The notes: a model not told the origin generated them from the letters alone. Counted from the first letter of the stretch, positions 6,316 through 14,527 are shown. The stretch: 15,608 nt of DNA from DAIDHZ01 sp965370365 (GCA_965370365.1 CBDUSP010000036.1:1-15608); one strand, 5' to 3'. Made by a program: numbers and translations.

Positions 6316-7527
6316 ATGCGCGCGCTTCAATGCGGAACACTTATTTTAAGTTGTCTATTGGCCCCCCCTCTTTTTTGTGATGAGGCTCCTTTAGACAACG
6401 AAATTGCCGTTGTCCTCTCTCGGGCAGATAGCATCCCGGCTGAAATTCACACTGCGACAGATCCCTACTTTGAGGGATATATCCAGGCTCTTGTCGATAT
6501 GCATTACTCCGAATATCGGGTTGTCGTGATTGTTAAAGATCGCAATGTCTGGCTCGCTAACCTCCCAAGCAATGAGCTTATCACAAGAAGTATTACCTCT
6601 TTTGTAAAAGACGTTCCTGGTGTCAAAGAGGTTCACGCGTTAAATGGAGTTCCCCCTGCAGATGAAGAACTTAGGGAGAAATATGTTCAAAGGCCTCAGA
6701 TCAACGGAGTCTGGTTTCCTCAGATGACCGAGCTCTTTCAACCCTTGGTTGCAGATCCACGGCTTGTCTCCTATACACTCGGATGGCGGAGTGGAGACCA
6801 CGTTATTGGGAATAAAACTGCCGATGTTTCCTTGGGAGATGATTTTGCCATCTATCGCTGGATTGATATCTGGGGTCATGGTGATCTTCAGATCGGGATT
6901 GAGGCGGGCATTTGGTCTGTCTTTAACATGGATCCCAAAAACGTGAGAGATTCTGGAACAGAACTTGTGAATACGGATTTTTATGGCGGAATTCCTTTGA
7001 CGTATGCGCGCGATAGATGGTCATTTAGGTTTCGTATCTACCACATATCCAGTCACTTAGGAGATGAGTTTCTAGTCAATCATCCCGAATATGTTGCCCC
7101 AAATGCAGTGTTTCCAAAAAAGAGGGTAAACCCAAGTCTTGAAGCGATTGACTTTACCACCTCTTATCAGGCAAGTGAGGCAATTCGGCTCTACGCATTT
7201 CCTGGAGTGATTGTTCATAGTGACAAGTCCTTTCCTTGGAAACCGATGTATGTTCAATACGGAACGGAAGCCAGATTTTTGGGAAGTAAGTTCCTAAAGC
7301 AAAAGCTTTATGGGACGCTTTTTATTGCCCTCCACTGGAGAAACTATCAGGAGCTTCATTGGGATTTTGATGGAACGTATCGAGCAGGTTACGAATTTAG
7401 TAAATTGCAAGGGATCGGACGAAAGGTTCGTTTCTATGTTGAGTATCATCATGGATATTCATTAGAGGGACAATTCTCGAAAATGAAAACGCACTACATG
7501 CAGTACAATTTTAACTACGGATTTTAA
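6316..7527 (+). CDS. Exported DUF1207-family protein, outer-membrane type
   Basis: The preferred product of 403 residues begins MRALQCGTLILSCLLAPPLFCDEAP, a Sec signal sequence with probable cleavage around residue 22. A segment at about 60-115, ending in SFVKDVPGVKEVHAL, resembles a BON-like fold. The remaining 260 residues match, from memory, DUF1207 proteins seen in Chlamydiae and Planctomycetes: alternating aromatic and polar strands such as WRSGDHVIG, RWSFRFRIYHISSHLGDEF and a terminal YMQYNFNYGF. The final aromatic residue (F) is typical of outer-membrane beta-barrels recognised by the BAM machinery. A barrel location is therefore likely, though the function is unknown. The frame is open to 6202, but that start lies in the hairpin at 6190-6246. 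The gene has its own promoter and is followed at once by the repeat element beginning at 7528. Confidence 0.85.
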   Translation: MRALQCGTLILSCLLAPPLFCDEAPLDNEIAVVLSRADSIPAEIHTATDPYFEGYIQALVDMHYSEYRVVVIVKDRNVWLANLPSNELITRSITSFVKDVPGVKEVHALNGVPPADEELREKYVQRPQINGVWFPQMTELFQPLVADPRLVSYTLGWRSGDHVIGNKTADVSLGDDFAIYRWIDIWGHGDLQIGIEAGIWSVFNMDPKNVRDSGTELVNTDFYGGIPLTYARDRWSFRFRIYHISSHLGDEFLVNHPEYVAPNAVFPKKRVNPSLEAIDFTTSYQASEAIRLYAFPGVIVHSDKSFPWKPMYVQYGTEARFLGSKFLKQKLYGTLFIALHWRNYQELHWDFDGTYRAGYEFSKLQGIGRKVRFYVEYHHGYSLEGQFSKMKTHYMQYNFNYGF

Positions 7528-7691
7528 GGAGACACAGATCAATTCATTCACCAGCGCTTCGGCCAAAATTCACAGAAAAAGATAATTTTCGATCTGCAAC
7601 AACTAACCCTAGTTTATTCCGATCTCCAAATTAACTTTTTCGGCGTTTTTGGCGCGAATCCCCGGCAAAGCAATTAATCAGTGTCTCCTTA
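7525..7691. mobile_element. MITE-like palindromic element, copy 1 (complete)
   Basis: The 167-bp element has perfect 11-bp inverted ends, TAAGGAGACAC (7525-7535) and GTGTCTCCTTA (7681-7691). The similarity continues inward for about 64 bases per arm, roughly three quarters of positions matching. Its first 103 bases after the stop codon (7528-7630) recur at the right end of the window. The central region holds a small hairpin, AACTA-accc-TAGTT (7601-7614). There is no coding capacity. It lies between the DUF1207-type gene and the GT10 gene and supplies the end of the former's stop codon. The flanking TA/TA would fit a TA target duplication as in IS630/mariner-type elements, but copy 2 does not clearly confirm this. 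Confidence 0.75.
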
Positions 7692-7720
7692 ATTTGTTTG
7701 AATGATACTCTTTCGGTGTC

Positions 7721-8788
7721 ATGAAAGTATTGCTGTGTCTTCTCCTTTCCTTCGTGTGGTGTTCTGAAAAGAGTGAAATTGAACTCTTCATGGACTGGCA
7801 GCCTCATGCGAAAGACCAAGAGATTTTTCCCCTTTCAGAGGAATCTCTTTCGCTTCCAAGTCGCATTCGCAGAAAACTCATCTCGAAGGGATGGGACATC
7901 CGCAGTTGGGATAAAACGTTTTACCGTCCCTGGCTTCTCCCTTTCAAGCAGGTTCAAAGTGCTCAAGACTTTTTAAACTGGGCAAAGCTTAGCCTCCTCA
8001 GGAAAAACCCTATAGCAGATCCGGTCAAATATTGGGTTTTTTGGAGCTTGGGGCCTTTGATTCGAGACTTTAACTTTTCCTCTCTTCCATGCGAAAAAAT
8101 GGTTCTTTTTATGTGGGAACCGTGCGTTGTCCAGCCAGAGTCGCACGATCCAAAAATGCATAGGAATTTTGGGAAGATTTTTACTTGGGATGACGACCTT
8201 GTCGATAATGAGAAGTATTTTAAGTTTCACTATCCCGTTTTGAAACCGCGCATTGCCGATATTCCATCTTTTGAAGAGAAAAAGTTTTGCACACTCATTA
8301 ATGGACGCCTTTGCAGCAAGCATCCCAAGGAACTCTATAGCGAAAGAGAGAAAATGATCCGTTTTTTTGAAAACAAAGAGGGGGAGTTTGATCTCTATGG
8401 CAGATACTGGGAAAAGAGAAACTATAAAAATTATCGGGGAACAATTGCTGACAAGCTGTCTGTTTTGAAAAACTACAAGTTTTGTATTTGCTATGAAAAT
8501 ACAAAAGATGTCAGGGGTTACATCACGGAAAAGATTTTCGATTGCTTTTGCGCAGGCGTCATTCCTGTTTATCTTGGAGCTAGCAATATTTGCGAGTATG
8601 TTCCCAAAGAATGCTTTATCGATCGGCGCGAATTTAAAGAAGATCAGGCTGTTTATGATTTTTTAAAGGCGATGTCACAGGAGACTTACGTAAAATATCT
8701 TGAAGAGGCTGCGCGGTTTTTGAAGAGCGAAAAAGCACATCTTTTTAGCGAAGATCATTTTGTTGAAACATTTTTAGGGATCATATAG
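7721..8788 (+). CDS. GT10 alpha-1,3-fucosyltransferase-like protein with N-terminal signal or anchor
   Basis: The 355-residue protein carries the GT10 fucosyltransferase signature at residues 252-286: YKFCICYENTKDVRGYITEK followed by a Cys/Phe-rich helix and GVIPVYLGAS. In the family this segment binds GDP-fucose; E259, N260, Y267, E270 and K271 are the conserved positions. The acceptor-side N-terminal domain covers about 18-185. Residues 1-14 (MKVLLCLLLSFVWC) form a hydrophobic signal sequence or membrane anchor; the first beta strand (EIELFMDW) starts at about 19, so the alternative Met24 would cut into the fold. Bacterial GT10 enzymes usually lack a leader, which makes this one unusual. 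The acceptor glycan is unknown. The start has no clear ribosome site. The stop codon is four bases before a long hairpin shared with the convergent gene. Confidence 0.88.
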   Translation: MKVLLCLLLSFVWCSEKSEIELFMDWQPHAKDQEIFPLSEESLSLPSRIRRKLISKGWDIRSWDKTFYRPWLLPFKQVQSAQDFLNWAKLSLLRKNPIADPVKYWVFWSLGPLIRDFNFSSLPCEKMVLFMWEPCVVQPESHDPKMHRNFGKIFTWDDDLVDNEKYFKFHYPVLKPRIADIPSFEEKKFCTLINGRLCSKHPKELYSEREKMIRFFENKEGEFDLYGRYWEKRNYKNYRGTIADKLSVLKNYKFCICYENTKDVRGYITEKIFDCFCAGVIPVYLGASNICEYVPKECFIDRREFKEDQAVYDFLKAMSQETYVKYLEEAARFLKSEKAHLFSEDHFVETFLGII

Positions 8789-8791
8789 TTA

Positions 8792-8848
8792 TTTCAATGT
8801 AATTTTTTACCTTTGGGCGGCGCCAAAGCACCAAAAATTACATTGAAA
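8792..8848. terminator. Long hairpin between convergent genes, probable bidirectional terminator
   Basis: Arms of 25 and 26 bases (8792-8816 and 8823-8848) pair with only a few internal mismatches around the loop gcggcg; the inner stem ctttgg/ccaaag is perfect. Runs of T or A (tttttt at 8803-8808, aaaaa at 8833-8837) lie in the arms. The stop codon and the last residues of the minus-strand gene are encoded in the right arm. Confidence 0.65.
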
Positions 8849-10988
8849 CCACTATAAAGCCATCGGGATAGATCGGACCCTCTTTCCCAATGGGAAGGGT
8901 ATTTTCAAAGAATTGCCTGTAGATATCGAGCCCTTCCTCAGCTGTTTGAATGCAGTAAAAGCAATTACTCACCCACTCAGAACCTTTCGTGGTGCCCGTC
9001 TCGCGGTTGAGTTGGAATCTGGAGGTGATTTTACGGCGCCAGTACTCCGGAGCTCCGAAAAGCAAAATTGGATGTGGGGGAGCGGCCCCCGTCTTTCTAC
9101 GAACCTCTTCTAACGTAAACTCAAAGTCCATTCCGATACCTCCAGGAAGGAAGATCGGGAAATCAAGGTAAAACTCTGCTTGTCTCTCAACTAAACGATC
9201 GAGCCGATAGGTCATTTTTGCTTCGATATGAGGGTTCTGCCTCTGTTCGTTGACAACGCTTTTTGCTTGGGTGCGAAAATCGACGATGTTTGCGCAAGAG
9301 ATGATTCCAACTGCCTTTGCGACCCGGTTTCCAACCTCCATGGCACCTGGTCCTCCTCCGGTGACAAGGGCAAGGGGAGTGTCTTTGCAGAGAAAAGGAT
9401 GGCTCATTTTTTCGCGCATCGCAAGAACTCCAGATAAGAGTTTTTCTAGCTCCTTTTCAAAGTTTCCCTCTTGAAGATTAGATCCATAGATTCCAAAAAT
9501 GCTTGCTTTTCGAAACGGTTCGACAAGAGCAAGTGGGACAAACATCCCAGAATCATTTTCAGGTTTGTGCACGTACTGAAGGATTTTATTAGAAGCGCTA
9601 TCAACCCAGTAGACGGGAATTCCAAACTTTGCAAGATCGACTAAAAATGCGCGGTCTTCCTGAGAAAAGAAGCCATCATGAGAACAAGAAGGAAACTGGA
9701 AATAGATTCTTTTCAAACAGACGGCTACTTCATCACTTAAAAGCATTCGTTTAAGGAGGGGAGAGGGGAAGTGGCGACAGAGAAGCACTCCTTGAGATGT
9801 AATCAGATCGTCTTCGATGGCTCGTAAAAAAGGATATGCTGGCTGGTATTCGATGTATTTTTCTACAATCTGGGCTTGGCGCGATGGAGAAGCAAGTCCG
9901 GGGAACTCATACTTAAACGGTTCTCGCGTGATCCAGTCTTTTTCTTTGAGCGCCTGCATTTGCGAGCCCTTAACCACAAATACAGAAGCCAAATGATTGT
10001 TTTCTTTTGGAGCTGTTGCAAATGCACTAAAGAGCTTTTGTGGATCTTCCAGAGATGCAACGAGTTGATCACGATCCTGAAAGAATATATGTTCTCTATG
10101 CGCCTCAAGCGTATAAAACTCTAAGGGAATATCATCTAAAACTTGGTTTGAGTTTCCATAAAGCTCATAGACATCTCCAGAGTCAAAAGTGTCTGGCTGG
10201 AGGATATTTGCACTTGTATGATGAAACCCTTGGGGAAGAAGCTCCTCCACAACGCGCGCATATACCGTTCGAATATGCAAAGGGGCTGTTCGAACAAGAA
10301 GAACTTGCTCTTCCTTGGCGGCACGTGATGCCTTTTCTTCAAACTGTTGATGCAGCTGAACGAGCTTTCTTGTAAGGGACATGTTTTTCTTAAGCGCTTT
10401 TGCAAGCGTTGGCAAAAAACCATAAATATCTTGGCTGTAGGTAACAGCGCCATCGCGCAGCGAAAGAAAAGCAACCATCCTCCCCCCGCTTTTTTCTATG
10501 ACAAGCTCTTTTCCTCCCTCCAAACTCCCAAGAGAAAGGAGGGGGCGCCCTTGACGATCGGACCTTCCAAATAAGCGGTGTAAGTAATCTAGATTTCTAA
10601 CTCTTCGCCTGTCGTCTGCAGCAAAGAGTTTGCCGATATATGCGCCAACTTCTAGGAGATCTGCGATCGATTTTCCAAGCTCTCCGAAAGCTACAATTTC
10701 AATTTCTACACGCGCAGAGCTACGTGTCTTTTCAAATTCGATATTTTTAGTAATTGTATGAAGGCCAAGTTGCGCAAGAGTGCTTTTTAAGTTAAATGAA
10801 ATCAATGACTTATCGATTTCATGCCCGACAAACGCAGGGGAGATGGCCTCGATTTGAACGATGGCCTTTGTGTTTGAAGGGTCAATCTCTACGATTTTCC
10901 CATCTGGAGTGACCAGGTCGTAGTGGTCAGGAGTTAAGTAGCTTTCCATGGTTTCACTGTCTTTGAATGCAGGGATGGATAGGTTCAT
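8838..10988 (-). CDS. Long protein with C-terminal LOG/TIGR00730-like Rossmann domain
   Basis: The 716-residue product has a recognisable C-terminal part (about 490-716) of the LOG (lysine-decarboxylase-like) superfamily: a strand ASIFGIYGS near 495-505, the nucleotide-binding TGGGPGAME at 543-551 and a second motif PGGIGMDFE at 615-623. Family members use the GGGxxGxM and PGGxGTxxE motifs to bind and hydrolyse nucleoside monophosphates, releasing ribose phosphate and a base. The glutamate of the second motif is present (E623), but the usual GT is GM. The N-terminal 490 residues are not recognised; they contain a beta-rich start, basic helical segments (RRRVRNLDYLHRLFGRS) and no membrane segments. 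Typical LOG proteins have about 200 residues and PpnN/YgdH about 450, so this is far longer. The activity is inferred from the family. The start ATG has a weak ribosome site; Met14 is an alternative. Confidence 0.85.
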   Translation of the reverse strand: MNLSIPAFKDSETMESYLTPDHYDLVTPDGKIVEIDPSNTKAIVQIEAISPAFVGHEIDKSLISFNLKSTLAQLGLHTITKNIEFEKTRSSARVEIEIVAFGELGKSIADLLEVGAYIGKLFAADDRRRVRNLDYLHRLFGRSDRQGRPLLSLGSLEGGKELVIEKSGGRMVAFLSLRDGAVTYSQDIYGFLPTLAKALKKNMSLTRKLVQLHQQFEEKASRAAKEEQVLLVRTAPLHIRTVYARVVEELLPQGFHHTSANILQPDTFDSGDVYELYGNSNQVLDDIPLEFYTLEAHREHIFFQDRDQLVASLEDPQKLFSAFATAPKENNHLASVFVVKGSQMQALKEKDWITREPFKYEFPGLASPSRQAQIVEKYIEYQPAYPFLRAIEDDLITSQGVLLCRHFPSPLLKRMLLSDEVAVCLKRIYFQFPSCSHDGFFSQEDRAFLVDLAKFGIPVYWVDSASNKILQYVHKPENDSGMFVPLALVEPFRKASIFGIYGSNLQEGNFEKELEKLLSGVLAMREKMSHPFLCKDTPLALVTGGGPGAMEVGNRVAKAVGIISCANIVDFRTQAKSVVNEQRQNPHIEAKMTYRLDRLVERQAEFYLDFPIFLPGGIGMDFEFTLEEVRRKTGAAPPHPILLFGAPEYWRRKITSRFQLNRETGTTKGSEWVSNCFYCIQTAEEGLDIYRQFFENTLPIGKEGPIYPDGFIVVSM

Positions 10989-11047
10989 AAATTCAATTTA
11001 CATGAAATGTGATTTAAGAGCACAATGGATCGATTCAAAGGATAACA

Positions 11048-11929
11048 ATGGTTTTGCCTCGCACACTCGGAATACATAGCGGATCATTTCATGCAGATGA
11101 AGTGACAGCTGCTGCGCTTTTACTTTTGCATGATCTTGTTGATAAAAAGGGAATTGTGCGAACACGCAAGCTAGAAGATCTTGAAAAGTTTGAATTTGTG
11201 TGTGACGTGGGGGGGATTTACGATTCGAGCCTCAAGCGATTTGACCATCATCAAGCAGAATACAAAGGCCCTTTAAGTAGCGCGGGGATGGTTCTTTTAT
11301 ACTTAAAAGATCAAGGAATCATCGATTCTCACCTCTATGATATCTATAACAAATCCCTTGTTCTCGGTGTTGATGCACATGACAACGGTGTTGCAAAATT
11401 TGAGGTGGGAACAACGTCTTTTTCTCAGGTAGTTTCGAATTTTTTACCGATTGACTATAATTCATCTGATGAGGAAATGAACAGGGCCTTTTTTACGGCT
11501 TTAGATTTTGCTTTAGGGCACTTAGATCGTTCGTGGAAACGGTCTGTTTATATATCAAATTGCAAGATCCTTGTAGAAAAAGCGATGAAGGAAACAGGTT
11601 TTGTACTTGTGTTTGATGAATCGATTCCGTGGATAGATAATTTCTTCGATCTTGGAGGGCAGGCTCATCCCGCACAGTTTGTGATCATGCCGTCTAGCTC
11701 TCATTGGAAATTAAGGGGGATTCCTCCTTCGCTTCATGAAAGAATGAAGGTGCGCCGTCCTTTGCCTCAAAAATGGGCTGGATTGTTAGAGAGTGACCTT
11801 AAAAAAGTAAGCGGGATTGATGGTGCCATCTTTTGTCATAAGGGGCGTTTTATTTCGATTTGGGAAACAAAAGAAGATGCAACAAAAGCGCTTCGCATTG
11901 CTTTAGGACAAGATGGGAACGATCTTTAG
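11048..11929 (+). CDS. MYG1/UPF0160-family protein, DHH-like metal-dependent hydrolase
   Basis: The 293-residue protein has the hallmark motifs of MYG1 proteins: GIHSGSFHADEVTAAALL (8-25), CDVGGIYDSSLKRFDHHQ (52-69) and VDAHDNG (108-114). The His and Asp residues of these blocks bind metal in this DHH-related fold; a eukaryotic MYG1 has been reported as a 3'-5' RNA exonuclease in nucleus and mitochondria. The bacterial role is not established; a nuclease or phosphodiesterase is likely. Length is near that of bacterial homologues. AAAGGA stands seven bases before the ATG. It is divergent from the 716-residue gene with 59 bases between, and it overlaps the next gene by 17 bases, so the two are surely co-transcribed. 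Confidence 0.93.
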   Translation: MVLPRTLGIHSGSFHADEVTAAALLLLHDLVDKKGIVRTRKLEDLEKFEFVCDVGGIYDSSLKRFDHHQAEYKGPLSSAGMVLLYLKDQGIIDSHLYDIYNKSLVLGVDAHDNGVAKFEVGTTSFSQVVSNFLPIDYNSSDEEMNRAFFTALDFALGHLDRSWKRSVYISNCKILVEKAMKETGFVLVFDESIPWIDNFFDLGGQAHPAQFVIMPSSSHWKLRGIPPSLHERMKVRRPLPQKWAGLLESDLKKVSGIDGAIFCHKGRFISIWETKEDATKALRIALGQDGNDL

Positions 11930-12248
11930 TCAGATTATTCGTGGGGAACTCCCTGCGAAAAAAGTGTTTGAAAATGAGCGTATTTTAGCAATCGATGATA
12001 TCAATCCTGTCGCGCCTGTTCACATTCTCATCATCCCTAAAAAAGAAATACCAGATTTGCAGAGTGTTCAAAAAGAAGATCTTGCGCTTATCTCTGAGAT
12101 TGTAGAAGTTGCTCAAGAAATAGCTAAGGAAAAAGGGATTCAAGACGGATATCGGCTCGTTACGAACAATGGGGCTGATGGGGGGCAAGAAATTTCCCAT
12201 CTCCACTTTCATCTTATCGGCGGAAAAGTTTTAGGTCGAATTGCTTGA
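11913..12248 (+). CDS. HIT-family nucleotide hydrolase (HINT type)
   Basis: The 111-residue protein shows the full HINT pattern: TIFSQIIRGELPAKKVFEN at the start, DINPVAPVHILIIPKK (29-44) and the histidine triad H96-L-H98-F-H100 in SHLHFHLIGG. In this family the middle histidine is the nucleophile and the substrates are purine phosphoramidates or similar adenylated compounds. The C-terminus is slightly short but complete after the triad. The ATG lies within the last codons of the MYG1 gene in another frame (17-base overlap), which points to translational coupling; a ribosome site of its own is poor (GGACAAG). Confidence 0.95.
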   Translation: MGTIFSQIIRGELPAKKVFENERILAIDDINPVAPVHILIIPKKEIPDLQSVQKEDLALISEIVEVAQEIAKEKGIQDGYRLVTNNGADGGQEISHLHFHLIGGKVLGRIA

Positions 12249-12281
12249 ATCTTGAGAGCTTTTTGTATATTGATTTGTGAT

Positions 12282-14015
12282 ATGAGATTGTTGCAAAACG
12301 CGTGCCTTTATTTTTTTCCAGTTCTTGCCTGCTTCGGATCTATAGAGCAGGAGAAAGTTCGGAGAGTCGAGTCCCATCTTCTTCTCGATGATGTTCCCTC
12401 GGCTCTTGTAGAAGCCAATGCCCTTGTAAAAGAGTTTCCTGATTCAAAAGCGTCTGTCTCTTCTCTCATCATTGCTCTTGCTGCAAGTGGGCAGGAAGAG
12501 CAAGCGTTAGCTGAATGGCATAAGCTTATCGTGAGATATCCCGATTTATCTACGGATCGATATCTCCTCGAGGAGATTTCTTGGGGAGTCTTGAAAAAAG
12601 GGCTTATCTCTACGCAGTATGGAGTGAGACTTGCCTCGTTAATCGGTTCTTTTTTGACAAATGATGTGCGCGCTTTGCCGATTATGCTCAAAATGCTGCG
12701 TGATTCAAATGCGGTGATTCGCTCTGTTGCAGTGCAGATGGCCGGGCAGTATCAAGACGCTCCTTTGAAAGATGAGATTGCCCGCATGCTTCGCGAGGAA
12801 AAAGTCTGGATGGTTCGTCTTGAGGTCATCAAGACATGTGGCGCTCTTCGCATGAAAGAGATGGCACCTCACTTAAAAGCATTGATCCAGTCCGAAAAAA
12901 CGACCTATGAAGAAAGAGTTCGGGCAATTGAGGCGCTCTGTGGTATTTACGACGAAATTAACCGTCCTGAATGGCTTATTTTTGCGCGGAGCAATAGGGC
13001 GGGGATGCGTCACTTAGCTTGCAATGCAGCGGCTCATTTTGAGATGGAAGATGCAAAAGAAGACATTCTCCGCCTTATTCATGATTCGCACCCAGATGTA
13101 CGCATCGCAGCCATCAATGCTCTTGGTCTTCATTACCGCAAAATAATTCCGATAGAAGAAGTGGAAGGGCACCTAAAAACGGCGCTCCAAGATCCAACAC
13201 CGGAAGTTGCAATCACAGCTGCTTGGGCAGCTTCCGTCTCCGGGCTTGATGTAGATGATGTCTTTGTCAAATGGCTCAATGATCCTCTATCAGAACATCG
13301 AAGGCTAGCTGCTGCTGCTGTCTCTGCAAGCGGAGAAAGGGGGATAACATTGGCCTCGCGGATGATCAAAGAATCAAACGATATGTATGTGAAGGCAAAC
13401 CTTGCAATGGGACTTTTGGGATATCGCAAGGAAGTTTCTGTTTGCGCGGATTTTCTCTACAATTTTTTGACATCGGAAAAGAGGATGTGGATGTGGGATA
13501 CACGGCCAAATCCGCTCTTTCAAATTTTGGCTCCCTCTCAAGTGCGCCATGTGGATCATATCCCTAACTATCCGGAGGCTGTCGATCAGATCACGCGCCT
13601 CAATATGCTCTCTTTTTTAGCAGTTGTTGAGGATCCAAGAGCGCTTGATGCTGTGAAGAGTTTTTTAAAGAAGAAAAGCTGGGGGATTACGGGGGTGGCA
13701 GCAGCGACGCTTCTTCAAGAGGGAGATGATACGTCTTTAGAAGTTGTCGGTAAGCTCTTAGAAGATCCTGACGGAGATGTTCGTTTGCAAGCGTGCTTTG
13801 TCCTCGCGATGCTTGGGAAAGACCCTTCTGCCTTATCTGTTTTGAAGCAAGCCTATCCGACAGCTGATCATGAAAGAAAGCTTCATATTTTAGAAGCGAT
13901 GGGTCGTGTTGGTGGAGTAGAGTCTTTCCAGTTTTTCCTCTCAGCTTTTAAAGAACCCTTTCCGGTTTTGCGGATTGCAGCTGCGGCGGCTTTAATTCAA
14001 AGCATTCATCGCTAA
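12282..14015 (+). CDS. Exported or lipid-anchored HEAT-repeat protein
   Basis: From the ATG at 12282 the product has 577 residues. Residues 1-20 (MRLLQNACLYFFPVLACFGS) form a signal sequence ending in V-L-A-C, which could be a lipobox with C17 acylated. A TPR-like pair of helices (about 30-90) follows, and then a long series of HEAT/PBS-lyase-type repeats, for example around MLRDSNAVIRSVAVQMAGQY, IHDSHPDVRIAAINALGLH, LQDPTPEVAITAAWAASVSG and LLEDPDGDVRLQACFVLAML. Such solenoids serve as protein-binding scaffolds; no catalytic motif is seen. A long HEAT-repeat protein of this kind is common in chlamydial genomes (memory). The open frame extends to a TTG at 12252 only four bases after the HIT stop, but that would put ten residues before the signal sequence. 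It likely belongs to the MYG1-HIT transcript. Confidence 0.85.
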   Translation: MRLLQNACLYFFPVLACFGSIEQEKVRRVESHLLLDDVPSALVEANALVKEFPDSKASVSSLIIALAASGQEEQALAEWHKLIVRYPDLSTDRYLLEEISWGVLKKGLISTQYGVRLASLIGSFLTNDVRALPIMLKMLRDSNAVIRSVAVQMAGQYQDAPLKDEIARMLREEKVWMVRLEVIKTCGALRMKEMAPHLKALIQSEKTTYEERVRAIEALCGIYDEINRPEWLIFARSNRAGMRHLACNAAAHFEMEDAKEDILRLIHDSHPDVRIAAINALGLHYRKIIPIEEVEGHLKTALQDPTPEVAITAAWAASVSGLDVDDVFVKWLNDPLSEHRRLAAAAVSASGERGITLASRMIKESNDMYVKANLAMGLLGYRKEVSVCADFLYNFLTSEKRMWMWDTRPNPLFQILAPSQVRHVDHIPNYPEAVDQITRLNMLSFLAVVEDPRALDAVKSFLKKKSWGITGVAAATLLQEGDDTSLEVVGKLLEDPDGDVRLQACFVLAMLGKDPSALSVLKQAYPTADHERKLHILEAMGRVGGVESFQFFLSAFKEPFPVLRIAAAAALIQSIHR

Positions 14016-14381
14016 TTAATGGAAAGTGACTGTCCAACTGCCTTGCGGTGACCTTTGAATGGTAGGCTGCATGGTGCGTAGCGCCTGAATTGTTTCGTCA
14101 ATTCCTCCTGCGGGGTAGCCAATCTGTTTTGTTAGGAGAATTGGGTTGTGGCCTGTTTTTTTTCTCTGTTTGAAAGCTTTGCAAACGATTTGATTCCCTT
14201 GTTTTTCGAGAATAACCTTGTTGTTTAGTCCTGGACAGGCACCCTTTTCCCATGTGTGGGCGATTCCATTTGGGAGAGGAGAGAAGTATTTAACGATTTT
14301 GCCAGCTGCGGCGACAGCAAAAACAGCAAATGGGATCATAAAGCTGTTAGAAAAATCTGTCGGGGCTGTTGGATGCGTCAT
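14016..14381 (-). CDS. Small hypothetical membrane-anchored protein
   Basis: The 121-residue frame has a good ribosome site (GGAGAGG, five bases before ATG at 14381) and a promoter upstream, which supports a real gene. One hydrophobic segment (about 14-33, MIPFAVFAVAAAGKIVKYF) is likely a membrane anchor; the rest is basic and soluble, with two cysteines (C49, C67) and a glycine-rich patch before IDETIQALRTMQ. I recognise no family. It is convergent with the HEAT-repeat gene: the two stop codons abut at 14013-14018 in a shared taattaa with no spacer and no terminator hairpin. Possibly lineage-specific. Confidence 0.65.
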   Translation of the reverse strand: MTHPTAPTDFSNSFMIPFAVFAVAAAGKIVKYFSPLPNGIAHTWEKGACPGLNNKVILEKQGNQIVCKAFKQRKKTGHNPILLTKQIGYPAGGIDETIQALRTMQPTIQRSPQGSWTVTFH

Positions 14382-14414
14382 GAAAACCTCTCCATCTTTG
14401 GATAGTAATGCTCT

Positions 14415-14444
14415 ATTTTAACAATTGACCGTGTTTATAATCAA
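14415..14444 (-). promoter_or_regulatory. Promoter of the small membrane-protein gene
   Basis: On the minus strand TTGATT (14444-14439) and TAAAAT (14420-14415) are 18 bases apart, about 34 bases before the ATG. It is in the 146-base AT-rich gap that also precedes the deformylase gene; no convincing plus-strand promoter was found there. Confidence 0.5.
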
Positions 14445-14527
14445 ATTAATTGTATTTTAAAAAATAGTTTTGGTTGTAATGCAGCTAAGATTTTTCTAGA
14501 AATTTTTGGCGGCTAGGTTCATAATCG

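Noticed and set aside
11985..12212. Minus-strand frame opposite the HIT gene
   Set aside because: Antisense shadow of a well-supported gene with an intact histidine triad.
14421..14460. Plus-strand promoter for the deformylase gene using TTGACC at 14425
   Set aside because: No acceptable -10 box at 16-19 bases; the nearby TATAAT is only five bases away from it.
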